A DNA stretch of 64,000 nt, from contig NZ_CP011409.1 in the NCBI RefSeq assembly GCF_001267925.1, forward strand, positions 3,038,001 through 3,102,000. The letters run 5' to 3'. Origin of the DNA: Herbaspirillum hiltneri N3 (lineage in GTDB: Bacteria; Pseudomonadota; Gammaproteobacteria; Burkholderiales; Burkholderiaceae_D). This document shows, one piece after another, positions 53,606 to 63,607 of the stretch (the stretch's first letter is position 1; every line of letters begins with the position of its first letter). The notes beneath the pieces were generated by a model. That model had not been told where the DNA came from, ran no database searches, and was given only the letters and a program-made list of their open reading frames with translations. The translations under genes and the position numbers were made by a program.

Positions 53606-54375
53606 TGCTTGGGCTTTCTGTCTTGTTTTGGCGTCAGTATCTGGCGGGCGATGCCGCGCAGGATATTGACCTCTTCGGTTTCCAGCTGCGTGCGCGCAAA
53701 CAGGCGTTTGAGGCGCGGCATCAATTTTTTGGGGCTGTCCGGCTTGAGGAACTCAATCGCCACCAGCGCTTCTTCGAGATGGCGGAACATGCCCTCGATC
53801 TCCGCCACGCCCGCCATCTCGCCCTGGAAGCCGATATCGCCGGCCTGCACGCGGTCGCCCAGCTCGGCCATGCGGCATTCATAGGCGAGCACCTGCACCG
53901 CCTGCGCCAGGTTGAGCGAGGAGTAATCAGGATTGGCCGGGATGTTGATCAGCACATTGCATTTCTGCACCAGCTCGTTGGGCAGGCCGAAACGCTCGTT
54001 GCCGAAGATCATCGCAGCCTTGAGTCCGACGTCGCCGGCAATCTGCCCGGCAATCGCGCGCGGCGAAACCACCGGCGGCGAAAACTCACGCAGCCGCGCG
54101 CTGATGGCGGCGGCGAAATTGCAATCCTGCAACGCCTCCTCGATACTCGACACGATGCGCGCACCGGACAGCACGTCCTGCGCGCCGCTGGCGAAGGCCA
54201 CGGCAGCCTCTTCCTCGACTGCATTGGGAAAGCGTGGATTGATCAGCACCAGCTCGCCGAAACCCATGGTCTTGATGGCGCGGGCGGCCGCGCCGATATT
54301 GCCTGGACTGCTGGTTTCCACCAACACGAAACGGAGGCGCTTGAAAACAGAATTATCGATTTTGGGCGTGTTCAT
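53602..54375 (-). CDS. trmJ: tRNA (cytidine/uridine-2'-O-)-methyltransferase TrmJ
   Basis: SPOUT (trefoil-knot) methyltransferase of 257 residues. Family stretches are FVLVETSSPGNIGAAARAIKTMGF near the N-terminus, IFGNERFGLPNE and INIPANPDYSSLNLAQAVQVLAYE, and a C-terminal helical extension typical of TrmJ. It methylates position 32 of tRNA. It is divergent from suhB, an arrangement conserved in betaproteobacteria. Confidence 0.93.
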   Translation of the reverse strand: MNTPKIDNSVFKRLRFVLVETSSPGNIGAAARAIKTMGFGELVLINPRFPNAVEEEAAVAFASGAQDVLSGARIVSSIEEALQDCNFAAAISARLREFSPPVVSPRAIAGQIAGDVGLKAAMIFGNERFGLPNELVQKCNVLINIPANPDYSSLNLAQAVQVLAYECRMAELGDRVQAGDIGFQGEMAGVAEIEGMFRHLEEALVAIEFLKPDSPKKLMPRLKRLFARTQLETEEVNILRGIARQILTPKQDRKPKQ

Positions 54376-54563
54376 TTAAAATAGCGGTATTCGCACGTTC
54401 GAAAACTTCGTAAGCCCGCCTGAAACAGGCATGGCCATGTCAACATCAATATCAAATTGACAACTCTCGAACGCTCCACCGCTCATTAATTTCATTGTTG
54501 TGCAACTTCTCCCGACGGTAACGAAACCGGCGGCGAAGACGCCATTTTAACGGAACCCTCAGG

Positions 54564-55361
54564 ATGCTTATCCCCCCAATGCTCAATACGGCGATCAAGG
54601 CTGCTCGCCGCGGTGCCGCCGTCATCAATCGCGCGTCGTTCGACGTCTCGCTGCTCAAGGTCACCAAGAAGCAGCACAACGACTTCGTCACCGAAGTCGA
54701 CAAAGCGGCGGAAGACGCCATCATTGAGGTCCTGAAGACCGCGTATCCCGACCACGCCATCCTGGCGGAAGAGTCCGGCCCATCGGCCAACCTGCACGAC
54801 GAAAATGAAAACGTCTGGATCATCGATCCACTCGACGGCACCACCAACTTCATCCACGGCTTCCCGCAATACTGCGTCTCGATCGCGCTGCAGCAGCGCG
54901 GCCAGATCACGCAAGCCGTGGTCTACGATCCTACCCGCAACGACCTGTTCACCGCTTCCAAAGGCGCCGGCGCCTACCTGAACGAAAAGCGCATCCGCGT
55001 CAGCAAGCGCGACAAGATCGCCGATGGCCTGATCGGCACCGGCTTCCCGTTCCGCGACATGGACGGCCTTAACGAATACATGAAGATGTTCAAGATCATG
55101 ACCGAAAGCTGCGCCGGCCTGCGTCGTCCGGGCGCCGCCGCGCTGGACCTGGCTTACGTCGCCGCCGGCCGTCTCGACGGTTTCTTCGAAAAAGGCCTGA
55201 AGCCTTGGGACATCGCAGCCGGCTCGCTGCTGGTGACGGAAGCAGGCGGCATCGTCGGCACCTTCAAGGGCGAAGCGGATTATCTGTACAAGGGCGACGT
55301 CCTGGCCGGCAATCCAAAGATTTTCTCGCAGCAAGTCAATTTGCTGTCTGAATTCGCCTAG
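54564..55361 (+). CDS. suhB: inositol-1-monophosphatase SuhB
   Basis: Protein of 265 residues with the family metal and substrate motifs: ILAEESG, the [17 protein letters not shown] signature and [18 protein letters not shown]. It dephosphorylates inositol monophosphate; in E. coli it also joins rRNA antitermination complexes. A CAGG site precedes the ATG, and a second ATG lies five codons in. A perfect 10-bp stem overlaps the stop codon (55346-55370) without a T-run. Confidence 0.94.
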   Translation: MLIPPMLNTAIKAARRGAAVINRASFDVSLLKVTKKQHNDFVTEVDKAAEDAIIEVLKTAYPDHAILAEESGPSANLHDENENVWIIDPLDGTTNFIHGFPQYCVSIALQQRGQITQAVVYDPTRNDLFTASKGAGAYLNEKRIRVSKRDKIADGLIGTGFPFRDMDGLNEYMKMFKIMTESCAGLRRPGAAALDLAYVAAGRLDGFFEKGLKPWDIAAGSLLVTEAGGIVGTFKGEADYLYKGDVLAGNPKIFSQQVNLLSEFA

Positions 55362-55476
55362 AATTCAGACTGAAGTTTCCGCATCACAATCCGGCCGCAG
55401 AGCCGGAGCAGTCACCAAGTCACGCCAGGGAAGCAATGCAGTTTGCAGCGCTTCCCAGCCACCCAAGGAGACGAAC

Positions 55477-55956
55477 ATGGCAGTCAATCCCACCCCGGAA
55501 GGCTATACCAGCGTCACGCCTTACCTGATCGTCGCCGACACGGCCAGCGCCATCAAGTTTTACGAGAAGGCGTTCGGCGCCACCGAAGTCCTCCGCATCG
55601 ACGGTCCACACGACAAAATCTGGCATGCCGAAATACAGATCGGCAATGCCCGCGTCATGCTCGCCGACGAATTCATCGAGATGGGCATCCATTGCCCCAA
55701 GACGCTCGGCGGCGCCGGCGTCAGCATGCTGATCTATGTCGACGACGTCGATGCCGTATTCGCCCAGGCCATCGCCGCCGGCGCCGCCAAACTGCGCGCC
55801 GTGCAGGATCAGTTCTACGGCGACCGCTCGGGCATGCTGCGCGATCCTTATGGCCATATCTGGTCAATCGCGACGCACAAGGAAGATCTCTCCAATGAAG
55901 AAATCCGCAGCCGCTCGCAGGCGCTGCTCAACAAGTGCAAACCCGATCAGGCCTGA
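55477..55956 (+). CDS. VOC-superfamily PhnB-like protein
   Basis: Protein of 159 residues of the glyoxalase/vicinal-oxygen-chelate fold, PhnB subgroup: YTSVTPYLIVADTASAIKFYEKAFGA at the start and YGDRSGMLRDPYGHIWSIATH near the end. Metal-site conservation is partial, as in many PhnB-like proteins. An AAGGAG site lies 7 bases before the ATG. It is followed by a hydrolase gene 12 bp downstream. Confidence 0.85.
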   Translation: MAVNPTPEGYTSVTPYLIVADTASAIKFYEKAFGATEVLRIDGPHDKIWHAEIQIGNARVMLADEFIEMGIHCPKTLGGAGVSMLIYVDDVDAVFAQAIAAGAAKLRAVQDQFYGDRSGMLRDPYGHIWSIATHKEDLSNEEIRSRSQALLNKCKPDQA

Positions 55957-55968
55957 ACCTTCCACTCC

Positions 55969-56727
55969 ATGCCATTTGCCATCAGCGCCGGACGGCGCAT
56001 CCATTACGAAGTCAGCGGCCAGGGTCCTGACCTGTTCCTCCACCACGGCTTCACCAGCAGCTCGCAAGCCTGGCGCTTCTTCGGCTTCACCGAAGTGCTG
56101 CAACAACACTATCGCGTCATCGCGCTCGACGCCCTGGGACACGGCCTCAGCGACAAGCCACATGAGACGGCGGCATATACGCTGCAGCAACGCAGCGCCG
56201 ATGTGGTCGCCGTACTCGACGACCTCGGTATCGACAAGGTGCATTACTGCGGCTATTCGCTCGGCGGCTGGATCGGTTACGGCATGGTGCGGCATGCGCG
56301 CGAACGTCTGCAATCGCTGATGCTGGGTGCTGCGCATCCGTATGCCGACGCCAGCTGGGATGCCTTCAAGGGATTGGACGGCGCCGATGCAAATGCCTTC
56401 ATCGCGGCGTTTGAAAGCGTGCTCAACGAACGCATTTCGCCTCAGGTGAAAATGCTGATCCGGGCTAACGACCTGTTGGCGCTGGCCGCCGCCGCGCAAC
56501 AACCGCGAATCTCGATGGACGAGTTGTTGCCGCTGATCGACCTGCCCTGCCTGATGTTTTGCGGCGACGCCGATGCGCGCCACGCAGCCGTCGAGCGCTG
56601 CGTAAAATTGCTGCCGCGCGCCCGCTTCGTGTCGCTGCCCGGCGTGACGCATTTCGGCGGACTGATGCAGAGCAAGCTGGTGCTGCCGCCGCTGCTGGAT
56701 TTTCTCTCCGGACAAGCGCGCGGATGA
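55969..56727 (+). CDS. alpha/beta hydrolase
   Basis: Protein of 252 residues with LFLHHGFTSSSQAWRFFG, the nucleophile Ser in CGYSLGGWIGYGMV, an Asp in MFCGDADARH and a His in PGVTHFGGLM, so a complete catalytic triad. No clear ribosome site is seen; translation may be coupled to the VOC gene. Substrate unknown. Confidence 0.85.
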   Translation: MPFAISAGRRIHYEVSGQGPDLFLHHGFTSSSQAWRFFGFTEVLQQHYRVIALDALGHGLSDKPHETAAYTLQQRSADVVAVLDDLGIDKVHYCGYSLGGWIGYGMVRHARERLQSLMLGAAHPYADASWDAFKGLDGADANAFIAAFESVLNERISPQVKMLIRANDLLALAAAAQQPRISMDELLPLIDLPCLMFCGDADARHAAVERCVKLLPRARFVSLPGVTHFGGLMQSKLVLPPLLDFLSGQARG

Positions 56728-56745
56728 GTCTTCGCCCCTTCAACC

Positions 56746-57177
56746 TTATTTGAGTTTGTGCACCAGACGACCGGCGGCCTGTTCGCCGGTTTTTTCATTG
56801 TCGAATTGTTCACGCGCGCGCTGCAAATCCGCGTGATGACGTTCGGCCCAGTTGTCCAACGCGATCAACGTGTCGCTGAGCGATTCTCCCAGCGCGCTCA
56901 GTTCGTACTCCACGTGCGGCGCCGCCGTCTCCAGGTTGCAGCGTGTCACCAGGCCGTTGCGCTCCAGCTCCTTGAGGGTCTGGGTCAGCATTTTCTGCGA
57001 GATGCCTTCGATCTTGCGCAGCAGCGCGCTGTTGCGCATCGGCCCCGCCGCCAGCGCCGGGAAAATCAGCAAGGCCCATTTGCTGCCGACCAGTTCGAGC
57101 GCCTTGCGCGACGGACAGGCGAGGCTGTAGATATCGGTTTGCGGTTCTTCGGCGGAGAGTTTTTTTACCGGTTTCAT
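56746..57177 (-). CDS. HxlR-family transcription regulator
   Basis: Protein of 143 residues with the HxlR winged-helix pattern: CPSRKALELVGSKWALLIFPALAAGPMRNSALLRKIEGISQKMLTQTL (shortened) near residues 22-70. The family Cys at the domain start (SLACPSR) is kept, and in HxlR proteins it can sense thiol stress. Start ATG at 57177. It is divergent from the Gdx-like exporter gene, 79 bp apart, and probably controls it. Confidence 0.88.
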   Translation of the reverse strand: MKPVKKLSAEEPQTDIYSLACPSRKALELVGSKWALLIFPALAAGPMRNSALLRKIEGISQKMLTQTLKELERNGLVTRCNLETAAPHVEYELSALGESLSDTLIALDNWAERHHADLQRAREQFDNEKTGEQAAGRLVHKLK

Positions 57178-57256
57178 GGTTACCAAAAAGTGCCTTCTTG
57201 TTGGGCTCGTTCTCCGTGCCTATGCTGAGCGCCTGTTCAATTCACGGAGGAAAATA

Positions 57257-57574
57257 ATGGCCTGGGTATTCCTGTCATTGGCAAGTGTAGTGGAAATCAT
57301 CATGGCGATCGCGCTCAAGTACGCAAACGGCTGGACCCGGCTCACGCCCAGCCTGATCGGCGTCGGCGCAGCCGCCTGCAGCGTGCTGTTCCTGACGCTG
57401 GCCATGCGCAGCCTGCCGGCCGGCACCGCCTATGCGATCTGGACCGGCACCGGCTCGGTCGGCGTCGCGGTGCTCGGCATCTACCTGTTCAACGACGCCT
57501 TGTCGCCGCTGCGTTTGCTGTGTATCGCACTGATCATCGGCGGCACCATCGGTCTGCGCCTGCTGGACGCCTGA
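57257..57574 (+). CDS. small multidrug resistance family exporter, Gdx (SugE)-like
   Basis: Four-helix membrane protein of 105 residues. The conserved Glu14-like residue is in SVVEIIMAIALKYANGWTRLTPS, and TAYAIWTGTGSVGVAVLGI matches the second signature. The KYxxGWTRLTPS stretch is typical of the Gdx subgroup, which exports guanidinium or quaternary ammonium compounds. A GGAGG site precedes the ATG. No guanidine riboswitch is seen in the 79-bp upstream gap. Confidence 0.85.
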   Translation: MAWVFLSLASVVEIIMAIALKYANGWTRLTPSLIGVGAAACSVLFLTLAMRSLPAGTAYAIWTGTGSVGVAVLGIYLFNDALSPLRLLCIALIIGGTIGLRLLDA

Positions 57575-57779
57575 GCGGCGTCAGCCCGGCACGGCGTCGT
57601 GCGGCCTGTGCTGCATGACGCCGGCCAAGATTTATCCACGGCCCTTCCCAGCACCTGTTATACTGCGCCCCGTGCGGCACATTCTCCAGTCAAAGTCCGC
57701 TGTCTTCCCGACGTTTCAACCCGTTTGCCTGCGACTGGCGCCCACTGCGGCGACAGGCCGATATTTTTAAAATCCCACT

Positions 57780-59183
57780 ATGTCATTCTCATCTCTCGGT
57801 CTTTCCGAGGAAATCGTTCGTGCCGTAACCGAACAAGGCTATACCACGCCCACACCAATTCAGATGCAAGCCGTGCCTGCCGTACTCGGTGGCGGCGACC
57901 TGCTGGCCGGCGCACAAACCGGCACCGGCAAGACCGCCGGCTTCACGCTGCCGCTGCTGCAGCGCCTGTCTTCCGTCGAGCGCGTCAAGGTCAACGGCCA
58001 CGTGCCGATCCGCGCGCTGATCCTGACCCCGACGCGTGAACTCGCGGCGCAGGTCGAAGAAAGCGTACGCGTCTATGGCAAATACCTGCCGCTGACTTCG
58101 GCCTGCATCTTCGGCGGCGTCGGCATCAATCCGCAAATCCGCCTGCTCAAGCAAGGCGTCGATATCCTTGTCGCCACGCCCGGCCGCCTGCTCGACCACA
58201 TGCAGCAAAACACGGTCGACCTGCGCAACGTGCAAGTCCTGATCCTGGACGAAGCCGATCGCATGCTGGACATGGGTTTCATCCGCGACATCAAAAAGAT
58301 CCTCGCGGTCCTGCCGAAGAAGCGCCAGAACCTGCTGTTCTCCGCCACCTTCTCCGACGAAATCAAGGCGCTGGCCGATGGCCTGCTGAATTCGCCGGCA
58401 ATGATCGAAGTGGCGCGTCGCAATTCCACCGTGGAAGTGATCGGCCAGAAGATCCACCCGGTCGACCGCGACAAGAAACATCCGCTGCTGGCGCATCTGA
58501 TCAAGACCAACCAGTGGAACCAGGTGCTGGTCTTCACCCGCACCAAGCACGGCGCCAACAAGTTGGTCGAACAGCTGGCGCGCGACGAGATCACCGCCAT
58601 GGCGATCCACGGCAACAAGAGCCAGGCAGCGCGCACCCGCGCCCTGGCCGACTTCAAGGACGGCAAGCTGCAAGCGCTGATCGCTACCGATATCGCTGCA
58701 CGCGGCATCGACATCGACCAGCTGCCGCACGTGGTCAACTATGATCTGCCGAACGTCTCCGAAGATTACGTCCACCGCATCGGCCGCACCGGCCGCGCCG
58801 GCGCTACCGGTTCCGCCGTATCGCTGGTCTGCGTCGATGAACGTGATCTGCTGCACGACATCGAGCGTTTCATCAAGCGCGAGATCCCGGTTGAAATCGT
58901 GCCCGGCTTCGAACCCGATCCGAAGGCCAAACCGCAACCGATCCAGCTGCGCAGCGAAGGTCATCGCGGCGGTGGCGGCGGCGGGCGTCGTCCACAAGGT
59001 GGCGGTGGCGGCGGCAATCGTTCCCAGCAGCCGAAGACCGGCGGTCAGGGCCAAGGCCAGGCGCAAGCCGCCAAGCCGCGTCAAGGCGGTCCTGCCAAGC
59101 CGCAAGGCGCAGGTCCGGCGCAGAGCCGCGGTCCTGCTGCGCGTCCTGCATCGACCCACCGCTCCGGCGGTCGCGGCAGGTAA
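57780..59183 (+). CDS. rhlE: DEAD-box RNA helicase RhlE
   Basis: ATP-dependent RNA helicase of 467 residues with all core motifs: Q motif [62 protein letters not shown] and [10 protein letters not shown]. The last 100 residues are a Gly/Arg/Gln/Pro-rich tail ([16 protein letters not shown] type) common in RhlE. A 205-bp gap upstream holds no gene and may contain the promoter and a long leader. Confidence 0.95.
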   Translation: MSFSSLGLSEEIVRAVTEQGYTTPTPIQMQAVPAVLGGGDLLAGAQTGTGKTAGFTLPLLQRLSSVERVKVNGHVPIRALILTPTRELAAQVEESVRVYGKYLPLTSACIFGGVGINPQIRLLKQGVDILVATPGRLLDHMQQNTVDLRNVQVLILDEADRMLDMGFIRDIKKILAVLPKKRQNLLFSATFSDEIKALADGLLNSPAMIEVARRNSTVEVIGQKIHPVDRDKKHPLLAHLIKTNQWNQVLVFTRTKHGANKLVEQLARDEITAMAIHGNKSQAARTRALADFKDGKLQALIATDIAARGIDIDQLPHVVNYDLPNVSEDYVHRIGRTGRAGATGSAVSLVCVDERDLLHDIERFIKREIPVEIVPGFEPDPKAKPQPIQLRSEGHRGGGGGGRRPQGGGGGGNRSQQPKTGGQGQGQAQAAKPRQGGPAKPQGAGPAQSRGPAARPASTHRSGGRGR

Positions 59184-59224
59184 AATAATCGCTTCCGAAC
59201 GTATTGCGCAGAAAGGCATCCGAA

Positions 59225-59704
59225 TTGATCGACGTCGTCAAAGCTGATCTCAACAATCCGCGACACGGCGTCGCCATACTCGAGATGCTCGATGCGTATG
59301 CATCGGACCTGATGGGAGGCGGCGAAGGCATCAGTGATTTCGTCCGCACCCATCTGATCGACGAATTACGCAAGCGCCCCGCCGTCCATGTGTTCTTGGC
59401 ATTCGACGGCGAGCAGGCTGCCGGCTTCGCCAATTGCATCGAAGGCTTTTCCAGCTTCGCCTGCAAGCCGCTGCTCAACATCCACGACTTCGCCGTGGCG
59501 CCCGCCTATCGCGGACGCGGCATTGCGAAACAGTTGATGCAGGCGGTCGACGCTTGCGCACGCGAGCTCGGCTGCTGCAAGATCACCCTGGAAGTCCTGG
59601 AAGGCAATACGGTGGCGCGTTCGCTTTATGCATCCACCGGTTTCGTCGGCTACGAACTGAATCCCTCTTCCGGCAAAGCGGTGTTCATGCACCGCCTGCT
59701 GTGA
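59225..59704 (+). CDS. GNAT-family N-acetyltransferase
   Basis: Protein of 159 residues with the acetyl-CoA-binding motif HDFAVAPAYRGRGIAKQLMQAVDACARELGC and ITLEVLEGNTVARSLYASTGF (R/QxxGxG/A present as RGRGIA). The start appears to be a TTG at 59225 with an AAAGG site 9 bases upstream; a TTG at 59204 is the alternative, and no ATG lies near. It is 41 bp after rhlE. Confidence 0.83.
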   Translation: MIDVVKADLNNPRHGVAILEMLDAYASDLMGGGEGISDFVRTHLIDELRKRPAVHVFLAFDGEQAAGFANCIEGFSSFACKPLLNIHDFAVAPAYRGRGIAKQLMQAVDACARELGCCKITLEVLEGNTVARSLYASTGFVGYELNPSSGKAVFMHRLL

Positions 59705-59708
59705 CGTA

Positions 59709-59736
59709 AAAAAGCCCCGGACATCCGGGGCTTTTT
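59709..59736. terminator. bidirectional terminator between the acetyltransferase and the transporter operon
   Basis: AAAAAGCCCCGG and CCGGGGCTTTTT form a perfect 12-bp stem with a 4-base loop and serve both convergent transcripts. Confidence 0.92.
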
Positions 59737-59752
59737 ATTGCCGTCAATTGGC

Positions 59753-60892
59753 TCAGGCCGCCATTCTCTGGCCGCGCGACTTGCCCGAACTCAGATAGTC
59801 GGCAATCGAATCCTGCGTCACTTCTCCAAGATATTTTCCCTCTGCGTCGATGACGGGCATCCAGCTGGCGCTGTGCTTGTACATCTTCGACAGCACCACG
59901 CGCAGGTTCTCATCCGGCGCCGCATTCAGATTGAAGGGCCTGACCTTGTCGCCGCTGACGCCCTGCGTGCCTGCGCTGCGGATATCGCGCCGGCTGATGT
60001 AGCCGAGCGCACGATTGTCGTTGTCGGTGATCGTCAGATAGCGCGCATCCTGGTCATCCATCAAGTTCATCGCATCCTGCAGCGGCAAGCCCGGACGCGC
60101 CGTCGCCGGCGTCGTCGCGGCGTCGCCCGCGCGCACCAGCAGCAGGCGCTTGAGCGTATGGTCCTGGCCGACGAAGGCGCTGACGAAATCGTCCTTGGGA
60201 CGCGCCAGCAAGGTGTCCGGATGATCGAACTGCACCAGCTTGCCGGCGCGGAAAATCGCCACCTGGTCGCCAAGCTTGATGGCCTCGTCGATATCGTGGC
60301 TGACCATGATCACGGTCTTCTTGAGCTGACGCTGCATCTGGAAGAACTCGTTCTGGATCGACTCGCGGTTGATCGGATCGACCGCACCAAACGGTTCGTC
60401 CATCAGCAGCACCGGCGCATCGGCCGCCAGCGCACGGATCACGCCGATGCGCTGTTGCTGGCCGCCCGACAGTTCGCGCGGATAGCGCTTGAGGAATTTC
60501 GCCGGATCCAGCGCCACCATGGCCATCAGTTCGGTCGCGCGCTCGCGGCAGCGCTTCTTGTCCCAGCCCAGCAGGCGCGGCACGATGGTGATGTTTTCTT
60601 CGATCGTCATGTTGGGAAACAGGCCGATCTGCTGGATCACGTAACCGATGTGGCGGCGCAGGCTGACTTCGTCGATGCCGGTGGTGTCTTCGCCATTGAG
60701 CAGCACGCGTCCGGAAGTCGGTGCGATCAGGCGGTTGATCATTTTCAGCGTGGTGGTCTTGCCGCAACCGGACGGGCCGAGGAAGACGCAGATCTCGCCT
60801 TCGGCCACCTTCAGGCTGACCGAGTCGACCGCCCTGACCAGGGTGCCGTCTTTTTGCGTATAGGTTTTGCTGAGTTGTTCGAGTTCTATCAT
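59753..60892 (-). CDS. osmV: osmoprotectant ABC transporter ATPase with CBS domains
   Basis: Protein of 379 residues: Walker A GPSGCGKTT near residue 40, signature LSGGQQQRIG, Walker B VLLMDEPFGAVD and a switch His in MVSHDIDEA. Two CBS motifs follow (about residues 260-375). This is the ProV/OpuCA/YehX layout of glycine betaine or choline transporters. It overlaps the permease gene by 4 bp and ends the four-gene operon. Confidence 0.92.
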   Translation of the reverse strand: MIELEQLSKTYTQKDGTLVRAVDSVSLKVAEGEICVFLGPSGCGKTTTLKMINRLIAPTSGRVLLNGEDTTGIDEVSLRRHIGYVIQQIGLFPNMTIEENITIVPRLLGWDKKRCRERATELMAMVALDPAKFLKRYPRELSGGQQQRIGVIRALAADAPVLLMDEPFGAVDPINRESIQNEFFQMQRQLKKTVIMVSHDIDEAIKLGDQVAIFRAGKLVQFDHPDTLLARPKDDFVSAFVGQDHTLKRLLLVRAGDAATTPATARPGLPLQDAMNLMDDQDARYLTITDNDNRALGYISRRDIRSAGTQGVSGDKVRPFNLNAAPDENLRVVLSKMYKHSASWMPVIDAEGKYLGEVTQDSIADYLSSGKSRGQRMAA

Positions 60893-61539
60893 TTTTGCAG
60901 TCCTTTCGGAGTCAGAAGTCGTTGCAGGCCTTGCAGCAGCACGTCGGCGAGGATCGCCAGCACGCTGATGAGCACGGCGCCCACCACCAGTTTTTGCATG
61001 TTGCTCTGGCTGATCGCATGCAGGATCAGCACGCCCAGGCCGCCGGCGCCGATCACGGCGGCGATTGCCATCACGCCGATGTTCATCACTACCGCCGTGC
61101 GCACGCCGCCAAGAATCACCGGCATCGCCAGCGGCAGATCGACCATGCGCAGGCGCTGCCAGAACGTCATGCCGATGCCGATGCCGGCTTCCCGGATGCC
61201 GCTGTCGATGTTGTCGAGCGCGAGGAAGGTGTTGCGCATGATCGGCAGCAGCGAATACAGGAACACCGCCGTGATCGCCGGCAGCGGTCCGATGCCGGCG
61301 CCGAAGTGCGAGAACACCGGAATCATCAGGCCGAACAGCGCGATCGACGGCAAGGTCAGCACCACCGTGGCGAGGCCGAGCAATGGTGTGGCCAGCCAGC
61401 GATGCCGCGTGATCAGGATGCCCAGCGGCACGCCGATGACGATGGCCAGGCTGACGGCGACGCCGACCAGCCGGAGGTGCTGCAGGGTCAGGTTGAGGAT
61501 GTTGTGCCAGTCGGCGGTGAGGTAATCAATCAGGTTCAT
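60889..61539 (-). CDS. osmW: osmoprotectant ABC transporter permease (OpuCB/YehW type)
   Basis: Membrane protein of 216 residues with five or six hydrophobic segments and the permease EAA-like loop (NIDSGIREAGIGIGMTFWQRL). It belongs to the same system as the adjacent ATPase and binding protein. The start at 61539 is 10 bp after the binding-protein stop. Confidence 0.9.
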   Translation of the reverse strand: MNLIDYLTADWHNILNLTLQHLRLVGVAVSLAIVIGVPLGILITRHRWLATPLLGLATVVLTLPSIALFGLMIPVFSHFGAGIGPLPAITAVFLYSLLPIMRNTFLALDNIDSGIREAGIGIGMTFWQRLRMVDLPLAMPVILGGVRTAVVMNIGVMAIAAVIGAGGLGVLILHAISQSNMQKLVVGAVLISVLAILADVLLQGLQRLLTPKGLQK

Positions 61540-61549
61540 GGCCGGCTCC

Positions 61550-62458
61550 TCAGATCAGTCCCTGCTGCTGCAGGAATTCGGTGACGACCTTGCCGATCGG
61601 CTCCTGGTCGATGTCGACGCGCTTGTTCATGTCGGTCATCTTTTCCGTGTCGATGGCGGCGGACAAGGCGTTCAGCTGGCCGGCCAGCTGCGGATGCTCC
61701 TGCAGCACTTCCTCGCGCACCACGGGCGTCGCCTTGTACGCGGCGAAGTAGCCCTTGTTGTCTTCCAACAGTTTCAGATTGAAGCCCTTGATGCGGCCGT
61801 CCGACGAATACGTCAGGCCGGCATACAGCTGCTCGTTGCGCAAGGCGGTGTAGACCAATCCCGGATCCATCTGCTTGACCTCGCTGCGGTCGAGCTGGAA
61901 GCCGTAGAGCTTCTGCATCGGCTCGAGACCGTCGGGACGCGACGCGAATTCATAGTCCACGCCTACCAGCCGAGGCTTGCCGCCAGCCTGCTGCTCCTGC
62001 GTGATGTGCTGCGCGAGATCGTCCAGCGTGTTGATGCCTTGTTCGTCGGCCAGCTTTTGCGGCATGGCAAAGGCATAGCTGTTGTTGAGGCCGGACTCGT
62101 TGAGCCAGGTCAGGCCGATTTTCTGGTCGAGCTCCTTGACGCGTGCATAGGTGGTGTCTGCATCGAGCTTTTCGTCGACGTGGTTGTAGACGATCAGCGA
62201 CGTGCCCGTGTATTCCCACACGATGTCGAGCTGCTTGCTTTCCTGCGCCTTGCGCATCAGGGTCGAGCCGAGCCCGTTCCTGAGATCGACGTCATAGCCT
62301 TTGGCGCGCAGGTACTGCGCAGTCATCGACGACAGGATCAATTGCTCGGTGAAGTTCTTGCCGCCGACAACCAGCGTGGCGGCCGTGGCCGGCCCCGGCA
62401 TCAGCATGCAAAGAGCGAGGGCAAGGGCTGATGCATGGATAAAACGGAATGGTTTCAT
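61550..62458 (-). CDS. osmF: osmoprotectant-binding periplasmic protein (OsmF type)
   Basis: Protein of 302 residues with a signal peptide (ALALALCMLMPGPATAA, cleavage near residue 27) and the binding fold: VVGGKNFTEQLILSSMTAQYLR at the mature start, IVWEYTGTSLIVYNHV, and FNLKLLEDNKGYFAAYK. An AAAGGA site precedes the ATG. It should bind glycine betaine or a related solute; the exact ligand cannot be read from sequence. Confidence 0.92.
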   Translation of the reverse strand: MKPFRFIHASALALALCMLMPGPATAATLVVGGKNFTEQLILSSMTAQYLRAKGYDVDLRNGLGSTLMRKAQESKQLDIVWEYTGTSLIVYNHVDEKLDADTTYARVKELDQKIGLTWLNESGLNNSYAFAMPQKLADEQGINTLDDLAQHITQEQQAGGKPRLVGVDYEFASRPDGLEPMQKLYGFQLDRSEVKQMDPGLVYTALRNEQLYAGLTYSSDGRIKGFNLKLLEDNKGYFAAYKATPVVREEVLQEHPQLAGQLNALSAAIDTEKMTDMNKRVDIDQEPIGKVVTEFLQQQGLI

Positions 62459-62471
62459 GATGGTTCCTTTT

Positions 62472-63197
62472 TCAAGCCAGGCCGCGACGCGACAGGTACC
62501 AGTGCGACAGCAGCGTGACGATCGCGTCCAGCAGCAGCGCCAGCAAGGCGGTCGCTGCGGAGCCCAGCAACAGCTGGCCATGGTTGTTCAGGTAGATGCC
62601 CGGGAAGATCAGGCCGCCCAGGCTTTCGCCGCCGATCAGCATCGACAGCGGCGCAGTGCCGACATTGATCACGAGCGCGGTGCGGATGCCGCCGACAATG
62701 ATCGGCAAGGCATTGGGCAGCTCGACGCGCAACAGCACCTGGTAAGGTTTCATGCCGATGCCTTTGGCGGCTTCGCGCAGCGGCGCCGGGACGTTCTTCA
62801 GGCCTTCGAAGGTATTGCGCACGATCGGCAGCAGCGAGGCCAGCCACAGCGCCAGGATGGTCGGCCAGTTGCCGATGCCGAAGAACGCCAGCGCCAGGGC
62901 CAGCACGGCAATCGACGGAATCGTGTTGCCGATGTTGAAGACCTGGATGAAATACTCGGCGCGGCGCGCCAGTGCCGGTCGGCTCAGCGCCACCCCGGCC
63001 GGAACGCCGACGGCGATTGCCAGCAACATCGACCATGCAACCAGCTGCAGATGCTTGCCGGTGTAGTAGATCAGGTCGTTGCGATATTGCATGATGACGT
63101 CCACCCCGATCCACTGGATCAGGCCGGCCACGGCGAGCACTGAAACGGCTGTGACCGCGGCTGCGCCACCGATGACGTTGCGGAAATTTCGCGTCAT
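62472..63197 (-). CDS. osmoprotectant ABC transporter permease (YehY type)
   Basis: Membrane protein of 241 residues, about six hydrophobic segments, with the EAA-like loop NVPAPLREAAKGIGMKPYQVLLRVELP. It is the first gene of the operon; AGGGGG precedes the ATG by about 5 bases. Two different permeases plus one ATPase and one binding protein give the YehZYXW pattern. Confidence 0.9.
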   Translation of the reverse strand: MTRNFRNVIGGAAAVTAVSVLAVAGLIQWIGVDVIMQYRNDLIYYTGKHLQLVAWSMLLAIAVGVPAGVALSRPALARRAEYFIQVFNIGNTIPSIAVLALALAFFGIGNWPTILALWLASLLPIVRNTFEGLKNVPAPLREAAKGIGMKPYQVLLRVELPNALPIIVGGIRTALVINVGTAPLSMLIGGESLGGLIFPGIYLNNHGQLLLGSAATALLALLLDAIVTLLSHWYLSRRGLA

Positions 63198-63607
63198 GGT
63201 TCCCCCTGTGTGGCCGCCATGGTCGAGATCAATGAAATGCCGATATCGAAACCGCGACAGCGCTTTGACTATTTGTAGTGGTTCGCCGCCCTCGCAGGGC
63301 TAATCGTTTGGATACGAACCGGTGCTGCCGAGGCAGCGATGGAATCGACCGGCACTGAGGCGCAATCGACAATTTATGCATCCGGCGGCGATGAATCGGC
63401 ATGCCGGAAAACGAGACGATCCGTGAACGGATCAGGAATTACTTAGTAGTTGAACAAGTGTTGTCGCCAGGACAGACGGCAGTATAACCGACTTGCTTAA
63501 TGAAGTCCAGAAATGACAATTGAGGAAGTCATAACCGGTCGATCTGAAGAAACGAAAAACCGGCCAAAAAGGCCGGTTTTCGGAGGGTTGCGCGCAAAAA
63601 TCAACGC
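63198..63607. other. 410-bp region between the transporter operon and the DUF4197 gene
   Basis: No coding frame is convincing. It should hold the promoter of the transporter operon, but no clear element was found. Near its right end is the terminator of the DUF4197 gene (listed separately). Confidence 0.5.
63555..63580 (-). terminator. terminator of the DUF4197 gene
   Basis: AAAACCGGCC/GGCCGGTTTT stem with a five-base loop, followed on the minus strand by a run of five T, 28 bases after the DUF4197 stop. It also has an A/T pattern allowing function in the other direction. Confidence 0.85.

Noticed and set aside
57178..57256. A guanidine riboswitch before the Gdx-like gene
   Set aside because: The gap is too short and lacks the conserved motifs.
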